From the NCBI GenBank assembly GCA_029204225.1, contig CM055106.1, forward strand, positions 9,598,274 to 9,662,273: a stretch of DNA of 64,000 nt. Reading direction: 5' to 3'. Positions 1-10,740 of this stretch are shown here, piece by piece. The notes beneath the pieces were generated by a model. That model had not been told where the DNA came from. It saw only the letters and a program-made list of their open reading frames with translations, and did not search any database. This DNA comes from Diphasiastrum complanatum (lineage: Eukaryota > Streptophyta > Lycopodiopsida > Lycopodiales > Lycopodiaceae). How positions within the stretch are numbered: position 1 is the stretch's first letter; every line of letters begins with the position of its first letter. The translations under genes were made by a program, and so were the position numbers.

Positions 1-2050
1 GAGTTGTCATAGGCTATTTGCCATGAGACTGTTGTGCTACATTTACATTTGAATCGCCTTCTTTCACAGATTTGGTCAATGTGTCTGTCTCCAGCATATA
101 TCCACTTTGTTCAACTCATCCACCTCGGCTTGTGACAAATTAGTTCCCTGTTGCACATACCAGGTTTCTGGCAATTTTGTAGGCGATATTATTATCAAGG
201 GACTTGTTGTCCAAGTGCATGTCACATTATCTGGACAAAACCACATGAACTAAGTTTTCTCTCCTTGGTCGTGTTTCCTTCTTCCAAAGAAACTCGACAC
301 TATACGAGATTCTATTGGCTTTTTGTAAAGCCCTCTTCTGACGGCCTTAGCACCCAAGCACATGTAGTGGCTGCCACTTTTGATAGATCGGATCCCCCAC
401 TAGCTATCATTGAAACTCCGCTCCAAGACATAGTCATTGGATTGATTGCTCGCATTATTGGCTGCACTGCTAGTATAGTGCCTTTGACTTCTGTCATAAC
501 TAGTATTTTGAGAACAAAATCTTGTCTCTTTTGTCTTTTGTATGTACTCTATGTCCAGATGATGAGAGACATTGTCGCTATCAATATTCCATTCTTGCAC
601 TAGGGGACGCTTTCTCCTGACGGTTTTTTTTTTGGTCTGTTCACATCGCTGGTTTGTCGTGTTACATTAAGCTAATCCACTAAATGGTTCACTATTTCTA
701 TGAAAGAAGTACCTATTATTGAAGAGCGTCGTCCCAACCTCACATGCTCCAAAAGATTCTGAAATGTTGGACCTTTGCCCACATACTGACCTTTGAGAAA
801 AAAAATTTCTTGTGCACTCTGACGGACGACATTAACAAGGTCACCAACTGCTATCTCATACAAAGATACCTTCATTGCGTAACCATCCACTCGTTGCCAG
901 ATGCTATGAACAACTTCAGACAAGTTTGTTGTTGGTAACATGGCTGCTTCCTTGTCATCCATCATCTATCATGATGAAAAAGAAACAGCTTGTTAAAGAT
1001 ATATTGCCAAGTTTAATTACTATGTATATTTTAGCATAATGGATGGGATAGTTGATTACTTACAGTGACAACAAACTTGCCCCATCTATGAATGCAAGTT
1101 TTTCACCATGCCAGCCAACTTTCTAACTCCACAAGTGAGCTCTCATATGCATTGCCACTTTCCATCACGCACATATTTTGTTATATATCGTGTCAGCCGT
1201 TTCACATTCCCTTGCCTCACGACATTGCAGGCAAAGTGCAATATGAATATCCCGATCTTCTTGCTTGATATGTTTTGATGTGTGTTTGTTCACGCTATCC
1301 ATAAAATGAAATAGACATGATCTCTCTCTTCCAACCATCGGTGTGTCTACATTAACACCGTAAACAAGATGATCTGCATTCCAGTTCGCTTGAGCTTCAT
1401 CAGCCATGAAGCCTCTGAACATCACCTATCCTTCTAAGTGTTCAGACATTACCCTGTTCAACAATGTCCAAAAGAGCACCTGTGCATGGACATCTTCTTG
1501 CTTCATATCACAGATCGCAATTGTCTGCATGGATTGGTTCCTGGAGAGGAGTCAATCAGTTAGAAAATATTAACCATATTTAGTTTACACTTAGTTTTAA
1601 AAATATGACAACATAAGATCTAACACACCATATGCCGTAGACATGCGCTGCCATCATCACCCAATCTTTTACTCTGTGCATGTGATCGAAATAGCACCAC
1701 GCCTTTTCAAGGTCACTCCATGGTTGCATTCTCAACACAAGATCAACACCAGAAGCTGGACTACATGTGACATCTGTCTTTGATGTCGTGCAACTGACCA
1801 GGAAACAGTGAACCATGAAAATATTTGTATGCATAATGTTCTTTCAGGTACAACAAGGCTGTAATGTCATGTGATAAATCCACAGGACAAAGCTCTTTCC
1901 GTGCTATAGTGATCAATTTTTTCAGCCTATCAATGTAGTCAGAGCTCTAGTTAGTATTGAACAAGCATTCTTTATATGGTATATTTGTTACCAGATCTTT
2001 CAAGGATATATGGCAGGGCGATTGAAGTTGGACAGTCATTTCAAATGGCC
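1..2050 (-). pseudogene. Degenerate MULE-like transposase gene, cut by the window edge
   Basis: Read from about 2050 downwards, one protein can be followed in pieces through several frames: a segment around SPASGVDLVLRMQPWSDLE (1834-1580), IAICDMKQEDVHAQVLFW (about 1520-1470), GFMADEAQANWN and the block RERSCLFH (1425-1165), a tryptophan-rich patch (1163-1064), and PTTNLSEVVHSIWQR (965-672). Further coding-like patches reach about position 125. CLFH is the C-x2-H motif seen between catalytic acids in MULE-type DDE transposases, and MADEAQ would hold the second Asp. A 98-bp intron (GT at 1063, AG at 966) fits between the last two blocks. In-frame stops (for example TAG just before VMFRGF) and at least two frameshifts show it is dead. 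Family assignment rests on remembered motif order, so MULE is likely but not proven. Confidence 0.55.
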
Positions 2051-2084
2051 TGTAGCTAGATAGTTCAAGCATATTTGACAGGAG

Positions 2085-2372
2085 TATCAAAACTTCCGAA
2101 AACTCTAGGTATCGACAAACTATGAGTATCGAAAAATTTAGAATTTTCTTAGTCGATCCCGTATCAAAAAATTTTGAGTTTGTGTATTGAAAAATTCAGA
2201 CTATAGGTATCAAAAAAATTTGATTACAGGTATCGCAAAATTTGAAATTTAGAATATCGAAAAGTCCTGTATCGAACAATTTTGATTTTTGGTATTGAGA
2301 ATTTACGGATTTTTCAAGTCAATCCAGTATCGAAAAATGTTGTTTCTAGATTTCGATCTTTGTGTCGGATGA
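2085..2372. repeat. Degenerate tandem array of a GTATCGAAAAATT-like unit
   Basis: About ten irregularly spaced copies of a short unit (consensus roughly GTATCGAAAAATTTTGA) occur here, with variants such as GTATCAAAAAATT, GTATCGCAAAATTTGA and GTATTGAGAATTT. Spacing varies from about 15 to 35 bp. No coding potential is seen. The array lies between the MULE-like remnant and LTR debris. Confidence 0.6.
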
Positions 2373-2399
2373 TTTTAATATTGGATTTTTTTTATCTTC

Positions 2400-3608
2400 T
2401 AATCAAAAATTAACGCACTCTGAAGGTAATGTGATAGGCACACTAATTTGTTGCCTTAATGTATGAGAGATCTATGAGTTTTTGAGTCAATTTGGAGATT
2501 TGCCAATTTTGCTTGTATTGTCTTCTCTCTCTAGATGAGCCCAAAAGTGGTATTTTCTCTCTCTACCTGAGGAGAGGAGCTTGTTGGGACTTAGTTTACT
2601 TCATGAAGTCTTCCACATATGTGAAACACCTTTTGGTAATGAATGAATGCATGTAGAATTTTCTTTTTGCCTTAGATCTTGTCATTGATCTTGGATTTCA
2701 GTCAATAGGTGATCTATAGTGCTTGAGCCAAGCTTAGGAGATCAATTTCACACATTAGGACATTCCCACATGTGTGAATCTGCACATCTAACATTCAAAT
2801 TTGAATGTGTCCAAACTTCACCTACTACATTTTCCACACTTTCCAAAAGTGGTAATTCAAAAAAAAATTACTAGAAGAAAACTTTGAATTCTTTATCTGT
2901 AAGTCTGAAAATACATATTGGCCTCAAATTGCCAAATAAACAAACTATTGTAAAAATTGTCAACATTTCCTAGCTAGTTTGAGGTCCAAATTGGCAATTT
3001 TTGTACATAGTTTTAGATCTAACCTTTCACATGTGTGAAAGAGGCCTAGATCGTTTTATTTTAGTATATATTTCATATTGAATAAGTCTCAAACTCCAGG
3101 ACCTTCAAAATGACACCAAAATCATGTTATTTGGACATATAGGCCAAACTTGGCTATTTTAGGCTACTGGTGTCCTAAAATTGGGTCCTAAGTTCTAGAG
3201 AGAGGAGAGAGAGTTATCTCTTTTAACTATATTAGGCTGAAATTCGTGAACAGGTTGGAGAAACTTATTGTATTGTTGAGAGAGGTCAATAGATCATTGT
3301 CACAATTTCTTCCTCCATTGTGAGCATTGCTTTGTGTATTGTCTTCAAGCTCTTGTGTATGATCTTAGGTGCTATCCAAAAGTGGTAGGCTGTTGTTCCA
3401 CGGCCTGTTTGTTTCCAGTGCCATCAGTATCTTTCATTAGTTTCTTTTATCTCCTGAACTCTTTGTCAAGTTCATGTGTATCAAAGGTAGCATTAGGATG
3501 CTTTGCCATTTCTAGCTTTTGTAGCTTGTTGTGCAATGATCTTAGCCAGAACATTTGGGATCTTAGATACATTCAAGATCAACATTTTCCACATGGTATC
3601 AGAGCTGG
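2400..3608. mobile_element. LTR debris ending in a copia primer-binding site
   Basis: The stretch 2830-3010 matches, in the same plus-strand reading, parts of the LTRs at 40495-40640, 41395-41531 and 47995-48149 (shared blocks such as CACACTTTCCAAAAGTGGT and ATTGGCCTCAA). It is therefore a minus-oriented LTR fragment of that copia family. A plus-oriented LTR follows and ends in ACA at 3593, directly before TGGTATCAGAGCTGG (3594-3608), a standard plant copia PBS. Near-palindromes CACATGTGTG occur at about 2750 and 3030. The boundary between the two LTRs is not resolved, and the large open frame at 3334-3672 is LTR/leader, not a gene. Confidence 0.5.
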
Positions 3609-4078
3609 CTGGATGTTATTTATAGTAAGGTTTTCATTTATGGTGATATTTGGATGTTTGATCAAGTTCTAGCGTGATTGTGCATTGCATTGTTGATCAA
3701 ATCTTACTAACCTTTATTTTGTGAGTTGAACTTGTAGATCAAAAGCATATTTCAGGTCTATTGAAGATCAGAGACTGAGAAGAAGCTATTTTGGACCAGA
3801 TCATAACACTTAATCATTTGCTGATTGTGAGGCTTGTGCATATTCAATACTAACAATGTTTTGTTCAATCTATTGTTGACAATCTCCACTTTTATGGATG
3901 AACACTCTCCTTTGTGGATGAACACTCTTCTTAACACTTCACCATATGTCCATCACCTTTGTACACTTATCGATCTGAAACAGGTGATTTCTCTTTCTCT
4001 TGGGGAATGATAAATCTTTTTATAGTACTTAATTCACTGATTTTGTAAAAATCTATAACGACTAGGCTACCACATAAC
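3609..4078 (+). mobile_element. Copia leader remnant followed by a gypsy LTR 3' end
   Basis: There is no coding sequence. The left part is leader after the copia PBS. The right part, up to the gypsy primer site at 4079, should be the tail of a gypsy LTR. A short duplicated stretch (TGGATGAACACTCT at about 3895 and 3916) is present. The join between the two elements is not defined. Confidence 0.35.
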
Positions 4079-4800
4079 TTGGCGCCGTTGCCGGGGGGAA
4101 TCTTTATCTTTTCACGATTTTTAAGTGTACTAAGTCTGCTGAATCTTATTCATGTAATGTATGCCATGAGATCAACCACGCACAACTACTGACCAGAAAC
4201 ATTTAGAATGAGCACATCGATTAGAAGCTTATAGAAAGGCACGTGACTTGTATTTTAAATATCTATTAAATTCACCAATAAGAGTTAGATTAAGTCCTGA
4301 TGTGTTTGATAACTTTTACAACACTTCCGTAGAACTTGTAAATACATTTGAACGAGAGCCTACTAATTCATCTAATCCATCTGAATCTTCATCTTCAGAA
4401 TACAATTTTGATACAAGTTCTGAGTCCGATTCTGAACAAGACCCTAATCCACCATCAGGACAAGAATCTGAATAAGAGCATAACCATCTGAACATAGTTT
4501 TGAGTCACCTGATCCTCCAGATCCGCCACTTAACCCACCACCTGATAATATGATAAATCCAGTATCACCCACATCTACTAAAATCAGATATGACTTCTTC
4601 AAAGGGTCATCATCTGACAATGCGGATAACTATTTATCACAGTTTGATTCAATTTCTATAGCCAATAAGAAAAACACTGACGAGGATAAAGTTAGAATCC
4701 TACCAGGTTTTCTACGCAAGCAAGCGAGAATCTGGTATAGCCAGTTGGTTCCAAAAATGATTATTACTTGGAATGCTTTAAAGGCAGCATTCTGTGAAGC
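4079..4800 (+). pseudogene. Gypsy-type PBS and truncated gag
   Basis: TTGGCGCCGTTGCCGGGG at 4079-4096 is the primer-site signature common in plant Ty3/gypsy elements. Downstream, 4248-4475 encodes an acidic serine-rich protein (SSSSEYNFDTSSESDSEQD), and 4550-4800 encodes a retrotransposon gag core (YDFFKGSSSDNADNYLSQF, then RKQARIWYSQL and ITWNALKAAFCE). The gag frame is interrupted by a stop after 4475. At about 4800 the gag is cut by the minus-strand copia block, so protease to integrase are absent. Gag packages the element RNA in a cytoplasmic particle, but this copy cannot. Confidence 0.7.
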
Positions 4801-7020
4801 TGCAGTATTTGAACTGTGTGTATTTTCTCCATTGAAGATTGTTAGAGTAGCGGTCTGGAGGTCTTCTTTTTCTTGTTGACCTTCGAGGTTTGTTTCGTCG
4901 CTGCTTGAACATTTCTTGTTTGTGGGGTTGATCCTCTACTTTCTGCTGCTCTGGAGTCTGCAGCTCTGCATTTTGATTTGATGTATGTCCTCGATCTCCC
5001 TCTTGAATAGGCAGTAGTGTGAAGATCTCATGGCCTCTTTCGTCTTTTAGTCCAGGAAATGTGGACTCATCGAACTTCACATCTCTGCTCAAAACAACCT
5101 TCTTCGTGGTTGGGTTGTAGAGCCTGTACACTTGCATTCCAATCGAGTAGACGACCATGATTGTTTACTTAGATTTGTCATCAAGCTTGCTCCTTTTTTC
5201 GTTTGGAATGTGCTTGTATGCTGCACATCCAAACACTCGTATGTATGAAATATCAGGCTTTCTGCCTGTCCACATTTTGTATGGTGTTTTATTTTCCAGC
5301 GCTATTGTTGTAGATTTGTTCTGTAGGTGTACAACTGCAACTATTGCCTCAACCCAGAATTGACCTAGCAGTTGAGCCTATGCCATCATGCATCTGGCTC
5401 CTTCGACTAGCATTTTGTTTTTTCATTTTGCCACACCGTTATATTCTGGTGTGTATGCAGGAGTGAACTGGTGTTCTATCCCCTATTCTTCATAGAATCT
5501 AGAGAATTCTGTGCTTTTGTATTCACCTCCATTGTTAGATCTAAGGATCTGTATCTTTTTGAGGTGTGTCGCTCTGCGAATGCCACGAACTTCTTGAAGG
5601 AATTAAACACTTCGGATTTCTTCTTTAAGTAGTAGATCGTGGTCATCCGGATGTAATCATCTGTGAACGTTAGAAAGTATCTTGAACTTGAGAGCGAATT
5701 CGTCTTCATCGGTCCACAGACATCGACGATCTCAAGAACCTTCTTGGCTCTTCTTCCCTCATGCATGAATGGATTCCGATGTTGCTTGCCTTTCTAACAA
5801 GCTTCGCAGAACTCAGTTTCGGGCCTTGAAATCTTGAGACTTGTGACTGTCTTTTATGCTCATATCATACAGGCTCCTGGCAGCTCTGCTTGGCCTGACA
5901 ATGTTTTCAGCTATAGAGTGCCAATGCCTTTGACATCGTGTCTACTCCCATCACCTAGAATCACTGCTCTGTTGTCTTCAAGCTCTCTGAAGTCCATCAA
6001 GATTTTCTTGTTGCAGGTTATGTGAGATATTGCTCCTGAATCAATGACTACATCGTAGTCATATTTAGTGTAGCTCGTTGAAGCTTCATCAAGTATCGTG
6101 AAGGCTTCGTCACCTCTATCAGCATCTTTTGATACTCTGCAACATTAGCGTTTTCAGCTTTGTTCTTTCTTTTTGGGTTGAATTTGCAATCGTATGCAGA
6201 ATGTCCTTTCTTCTTGCAGTGCATGCAAGGTATTGCTGGATTGAACTAGCATTTGTTGGCCGTATGGCCTGGTTTGTGACAGTGATCGCAGAAAGAAGAT
6301 TGCTGATTCAAGGACTTCGTCTTCTCAAATCTTGGCTTGTTCTTGTTCTTCTTCTTTCCTTTTGTGTAGAGAGCCTTCTCTTGATCACTGCTTCCCTCTC
6401 CTTCGTCTCTCATCAGTCTCTCATCAGCGACAAGACTGACTGCTTTGTGTAATGTCATATCTGGTAGACTCAGTATGAGCATTCTCAGTGGCTGATAGGA
6501 CGTTGGTAGAGATTTAATGAAGTACATCAGCTCTTGTGGTGCTGGGACCTGGTGCTCCTGTCCTGATGCAGCTAGCTGAGTGAAGATCGTTCTGATCTTC
6601 TCAACGTGCTGATTCAACTAGTTGCCATCCCACCGTATTAATTGTAGCTGATTGTGAAGGTGCATGACTGAAGCTGCAGTCCTCACTTCATACTTCTATT
6701 TTGATCTTTTTCACGCTACATGGTTACTTTCGTAGTCTTCAATATGCATGAGTAGATCTTCATTTATGGATGAAACGATGATCGTCATTGCATGCTCATC
6801 TTTTCTGATCCATTCAGCTCTCCTCGGTTCTCCCTCTGGAGGCTGAACCTCTGAGAGTTCGGTCACCGACCAGATGCCTTCACCCTTCAGAGGTGTTTTG
6901 ATTTTGAATTTCCAGATTTTGTAATTTGCGCCATCGAGACTGATTGCTACTCATGTCTGAATTGTTGTAGCCATATTGTGTTGTCTGGAAGAATCACTAC
7001 TGGGATAGCAGTAGTGATAA
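4800..7020 (-). pseudogene. Copia family A: gag, protease and integrase fragment
   Basis: On the minus strand the order is gag (about 6960-6246), protease/pre-integrase (about 6240-5780) and integrase (about 5766-4800). Gag ends with a zinc knuckle C-x2-C-x4-H-x4-C (CDHCHKPGHTANKC). The integrase core includes FLTFTDDYIRMTTIYYLKKK (5476-5766) and ends with VYRLYNPTTKKVVLSRDVKF (4778-5158). The frame is broken repeatedly between these blocks. The element stops at the integrase/RT spacer (YCSF, about 4800), where it meets the gypsy gag, so RT and RNase H are missing. The same family recurs at 12235-13680, and probably as the RT part at 23056-23790. Confidence 0.75.
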
Positions 7021-7740
7021 CCTGTGAGCTCTGATACCATGTCGCGAAAGCAAAACTGTTTCGGTTTTGTTTTTGTGTTCTTAATCATGAACAATTTAAT
7101 GTCCTTGAATTTTCTTTTGCGCAGAAGCTTTTACAGGATCCTAGACACGCGACTACACATCACAGAACACATTCTAAGGCTAGCAATCAAGACACACAAC
7201 ACAAGACAAGGAGATGCACAAAAATAGAGCGACTATATTATCAGTCTAATTTTAGAGCGAGATCGTCAATGTCTCGCTCGTTGGTGGAGTGACACTCTGC
7301 TCTTTCGCTGTGTTCTGCTCGTTGGCAGACTTTCATGCACCACTCTAGTATTTTTACTTTTCTGCTCTACTCGCTACGTCTCTCTCTGTCTCTTACAGAT
7401 CTCTCTATTCAGATTACTAGTTATGATCCAGAAAGGATAGTTTATACCTCCACAGTGTGGAGTTTACAAGATAGCTAAACGTAGAATCACAAGACTAGTT
7501 AACGCTAATCAACTAGTTAGTTAGTTTTCGTTTTTGCCTCTCGTTTCACCTAGGCATGAAGTCTACGACTCCAAGCTCGTTGAGCTGCCAGCTGGCAGTG
7601 TGAAAGATGCCCCTTCGTTTGTTTTGTAATCTCTCGTTTGCTTTCGTTCTTTTCGTTTCTTTCGTAGTTTTTCGTTTTGCATCCCTTTGCGGTTTGCAGA
7701 CCTAGAGGTGTATTTATATTTCGCAAATCGTTCATGCTTC
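7021..7740 (-). mobile_element. Copia family A 5' LTR with PBS
   Basis: Minus-strand TGGTATCAGAGCTCACAGG lies at 7039-7021 and is the primer site for the block at 4800-7020. The LTR begins at 7040 (minus-strand end ...CGCGACA) and extends to about 7740, where a plus-strand copia RT scrap starts. The outer end is probably truncated because I find no clear TG start. A pyrimidine-rich CTCTCTCTGTCTC stretch lies at about 7380. The minus open frame at 7550-7753 is inside the LTR and is not considered a gene. Confidence 0.6.
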
Positions 7741-7749
7741 GAGTCAAGG

Positions 7750-8160
7750 GCACGTTGATTGTCGCAAATTGTTGGCCATGGACAGAGAGTATTCCTCTCT
7801 GATCAAGAACCAGACATGGTCATTAGTCAAATCATTTGTAGAAAACAATCTTATTGAATGTAAATGGATCTTTAAGATCAAGTACAAGGCTAATGGAAGT
7901 ATCGGATTTTTTAATTCGACTACTTCTATTATATGTTGCTGCAATCGACCTTGAAGTACATCAACTTGATGTACAGACAACTTATCAAGAATGGTACAAA
8001 AATCAGAACTTGAGCATCCATATGGCAATATCCAAGGACTTAAGAATATTCACTCGAGAAAGGGTAGAGCACTCTCAGCTCACCTATATTGACAAATGTG
8101 ATCAAAGGAAAGGCAGCCCATATTTCACTTTCTATACTTTTCTTACTTCAATGCTTGATT
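7750..8160 (+). pseudogene. Copia reverse transcriptase scrap
   Basis: The plus strand reads REYSSLIKNQTWSLVKSF, then ECKWIFKIKYKANGSI (about 7780-7905) and, after a shift, LEVHQLDVQTTY (about 7950-7985). These are the first RT block and the LDVxxAFLNG region of copia RT with material between them deleted. A later piece around 8050-8100 may be from the RT C-terminus. There is no YVDD motif and no intact frame. Confidence 0.6.
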
Positions 8161-8189
8161 AACCAACTTATTATGAAGATGCTTGTAAA

Positions 8190-8640
8190 TCAAAAAGCTG
8201 GATGAATGTTATGCAAGTGGCCCTATGATGCTCTCATGGGGAAGTATACTTTGGGAGCTTGTTGATCTTCCTCAAGGGAAGAAACCACTTGATTGCAAGT
8301 GGGTGTGTAGATTGAAGGATAACCAAGATGGATCAATAAACAAGCATAAAGCAATGCTTGTAGCAGAAAAAACTTGCAAACTAAAGGCATTGACTATAAT
8401 GAAACTTTTTCTCATGTGGCTAAGCTAGTTACTATAAGATTGGTCATTAGTCTTGCTACTACTTTCAATTGGAAGCTATTTTAACTTGATGTTACAAATG
8501 CCTTTCTCAATGGCTACTTGGAGGAAGAGATCTATATGAGGAAACCCGAGGGATTTATCATGTAGGGGCTCAATGGAAAAGTTTGTTTTTTGAAAAGAGT
8601 CTTTATAGACTAAGGCAAGCACCTAGAGCATGGAACATAT
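8190..8640 (+). pseudogene. Second copia reverse transcriptase scrap
   Basis: An independent copy of the RT N-terminal half follows: WELVDLPQGKKPLDCKWVCR and DGSINKHKAMLVAE (8245-8365), then NETFSHVAKLVTIR (about 8395-8440) and LDVTNAFLNGYLEEEIYM (about 8485-8540) in another frame, ending near GKVCFLK (about 8575-8600). It carries at least two frameshifts and stops. It differs enough from the preceding scrap to come from another copia family. It is cut at about 8640 by leader sequence of a minus-strand element. Confidence 0.65.
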
Positions 8641-9715
8641 AAGTTTTGTCTAAATCACATATAGATGAGATTGTGTAGCTTCTGGATGATTTTTGTGATC
8701 ATTCAGGCAATAAATGACATGTACACACGATTTGCCATAGGTCTAGGCACCCTACCTACGACTCTTCAAATGCTTATAACTTTTGATTGGCTTATCCAAC
8801 TGTCATGATTAAAATTGCATCAGATTCAACACATTTCTAGCTTTCTAGTAGGCTAATTTGCTTGAAATTTGGAACTGAGGTGAGAGAGAACCACCAATCT
8901 GAAAATGGGTAGATTTCACACGTGACAGTACCTAATTTGGCTCATTCAATGTGGTTTGTAGCTCAGAATCACTAGAAAACTGCAAACTAGCTAGAAGGTA
9001 GAATCTAGACAATTCCTAGCTTGAAATCTGATCAGATTTGCAAACTTTTTGATAAGATTTGCTTGTAAAACTTAGGTAGGCTCTGATACCATGCTGAATT
9101 CACACATGTGGGATGCCCTACACATGTATTTTTGATCTCCTAAGCACAATAACACCATAAAGATCAGACTAGCATTGGTTGTCAATAGGAAAATTGATCA
9201 TACAAGCAATATTATTGTGTTACAAGCAAGATCTATCAACAAAACATAAGACAAATCATCATAAATGCCTCTACTCGGCTAGAGAGAGAAAATAGCAAGT
9301 AAAAACTCGTGGAGAGAGAGAGGGCACAAAGAGCTTGTCTCCAAATTTGCATTACACACAAATTTCATCATATTCTCAATGAGAGCACATCACATATATA
9401 TAGATCCATGGACTCTTCTCCTACTTTGAGTTGAATTGGAGTTGTGGATCCACCTCTCAAGCTATCTAGATTTATTCAAGCCACCTCACTATGTCTAATT
9501 GTGCCACATAGTCTTTTCATGCATTAAATGTGGCATGTAAAGTACAAATGGCCATTCCTATGGTAGCTCGAGTTTCTACTTCTATCTACCTTGAATATTT
9601 TATTCTAAGATGGGTCTTTACTAAGCCAAAAGAGCTCAATTTATCTTTGTCATTTTTAGGACCCATACTCACAACGTTAGATAGGTTTTTCAATATTTTG
9701 ACAATTTTAGCATGA
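8641..9715 (-). mobile_element. Copia 5' LTR, PBS and leader without coding region
   Basis: Minus-strand TGGTATCAGAGCC lies at 9091-9079. The LTR starts at 9092 (TGCTGAATTC on plus) and runs to about 9700. The leader 8641-9078 resembles the leader at 28200-28540 (both contain a CTTATAACT stretch and CTAGCTTTCTA). The LTR end next to the PBS holds TTCACACATGTGG (9098-9110), and the leader holds TTCACACGTGACAG (about 8926). No gag follows, so only the 5' end of the element is left. The small open frames at 9530-9855 lie at the outer edge of this LTR. Confidence 0.5.
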
Positions 9716-10095
9716 CAAATCTTGGTAATAGTAGCAAGTACATGTTTTGTGATCTTGATCAATGTGATTTTCACAAGACATGGAGACATCAGATTTCCTT
9801 CAAAGAGAAGCATCAAGATCAAGGAAGAGCAAATTTCAAGTTCATGCATCTTCACTCAACCTGGAAGAAATCAAGTGCAAAGGTGCAAGGAAGAATCAAG
9901 ACTCTTCAATTCATCTTGGAGGAGATCAAGATCAAACAAGCTCTATCTTGGATATGGTGATAGATCATGTCATAATCTTTAGAGGCTCATTAGTCATCTT
10001 CTAAACCTGAATAAGATTCATTTCTGATGTTAAGATCAGGTCTTAGAATTGTATATAGATACATTATTGTTTCCAAGGCTAGATTTGAGGAGGAG
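9716..10095 (+). other. Unrecognised purine-rich stretch with three overlapping open frames
   Basis: Plus-strand frames open at 9712-9960, 9722-9982 and 9780-10004 in all three phases. That pattern reflects low stop density in repetitive ATCAAG/GAAGA-rich DNA rather than selection on a protein. No known domain was recognised. The stretch ends in the polypurine tract GAGGAGGAG (10087-10095), so it is probably the 3' internal end of a copia element. Confidence 0.3.
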
Positions 10096-10740
10096 TTGAA
10101 AAATAGCCTATTTTGGCAAATCTAGCCATGTAGAACTTTGTAAATATTGTGTATAATTGGGTTCCACACATGGAAGCAAAAGATGCCCATGTGGAAACCC
10201 ACTCCTAATGTAGGTTAGGTCAAGTCAAGGGAGTTGGTCATGTCTATTTGGTGGTCATCCCTACTTTATAGGACCTACAGGTGAAAATTTGACCAACTAG
10301 CTACCTACCAAGCATAACTCTAGGATCTAGGCTTGGGTTTCATTTTAGGGCAAGAAGAGTGAGTTAACTTCCTTATTACATGCTAGAAATCCACCTAACT
10401 TCAAGAAGGAAGTCGAATTTGCTATGTATTCCAAGATCTCATAGTGAGAAGATATAATATTTTTGGAGCTCATTGGCAATCTCAAGCTAGTTCACTATGT
10501 ACATTGAGTTTTTGTGATCCAAATGCAACCAAATCAATTTCTACTTGTTTCTCAGCTTGAAGTCCGTACTACAACCTGTAGTACACATGTGTGGGCTCGG
10601 ATTCAATGTTGATCAAGCTTTTGATTGTTAATGCTTGTTGTTTGTTAAATTGCCAATCTAGATCAACTTTTTTGTGTCTAGTTTTTTGATAGATTGTTAA
10701 GCAGGCATCCAATCACTCTTGTGGATGTTTTCTAGATCCA
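10096..10740 (+). mobile_element. Copia-type 3' LTR after a polypurine tract
   Basis: GAGGAGGAG (10087-10095) precedes the sequence, as the similar tract precedes the 3' LTR at 19662. The LTR would begin TTGAAAAATAGCC at 10096 and end near 10740, where the CACTA remnant starts. It carries the palindrome-like ACACATGTGTGG at about 10580. No partner LTR or target duplication was found. Confidence 0.45.

Noticed and set aside
151-603. 150-residue plus-strand frame
   Set aside because: It is antisense to the MULE-like remnant, and its composition shows no domain.
2085-2372. CRISPR-like array
   Set aside because: Units are degenerate, spacing is irregular, there are no unique equal-length spacers and the DNA is eukaryotic.
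3334-3672. 112-residue hydrophobic plus-strand frame as a membrane protein
   Set aside because: It crosses the LTR end and the primer-binding site at 3594.
6129-6452. 107-residue plus-strand frame with hydrophobic segments
   Set aside because: It is antisense to the copia gag/zinc-knuckle block at 6246-6617.
9712-10004. Three overlapping open frames taken as a gene
   Set aside because: All three phases are open over the same bases, as expected for stop-poor repetitive DNA before a polypurine tract.
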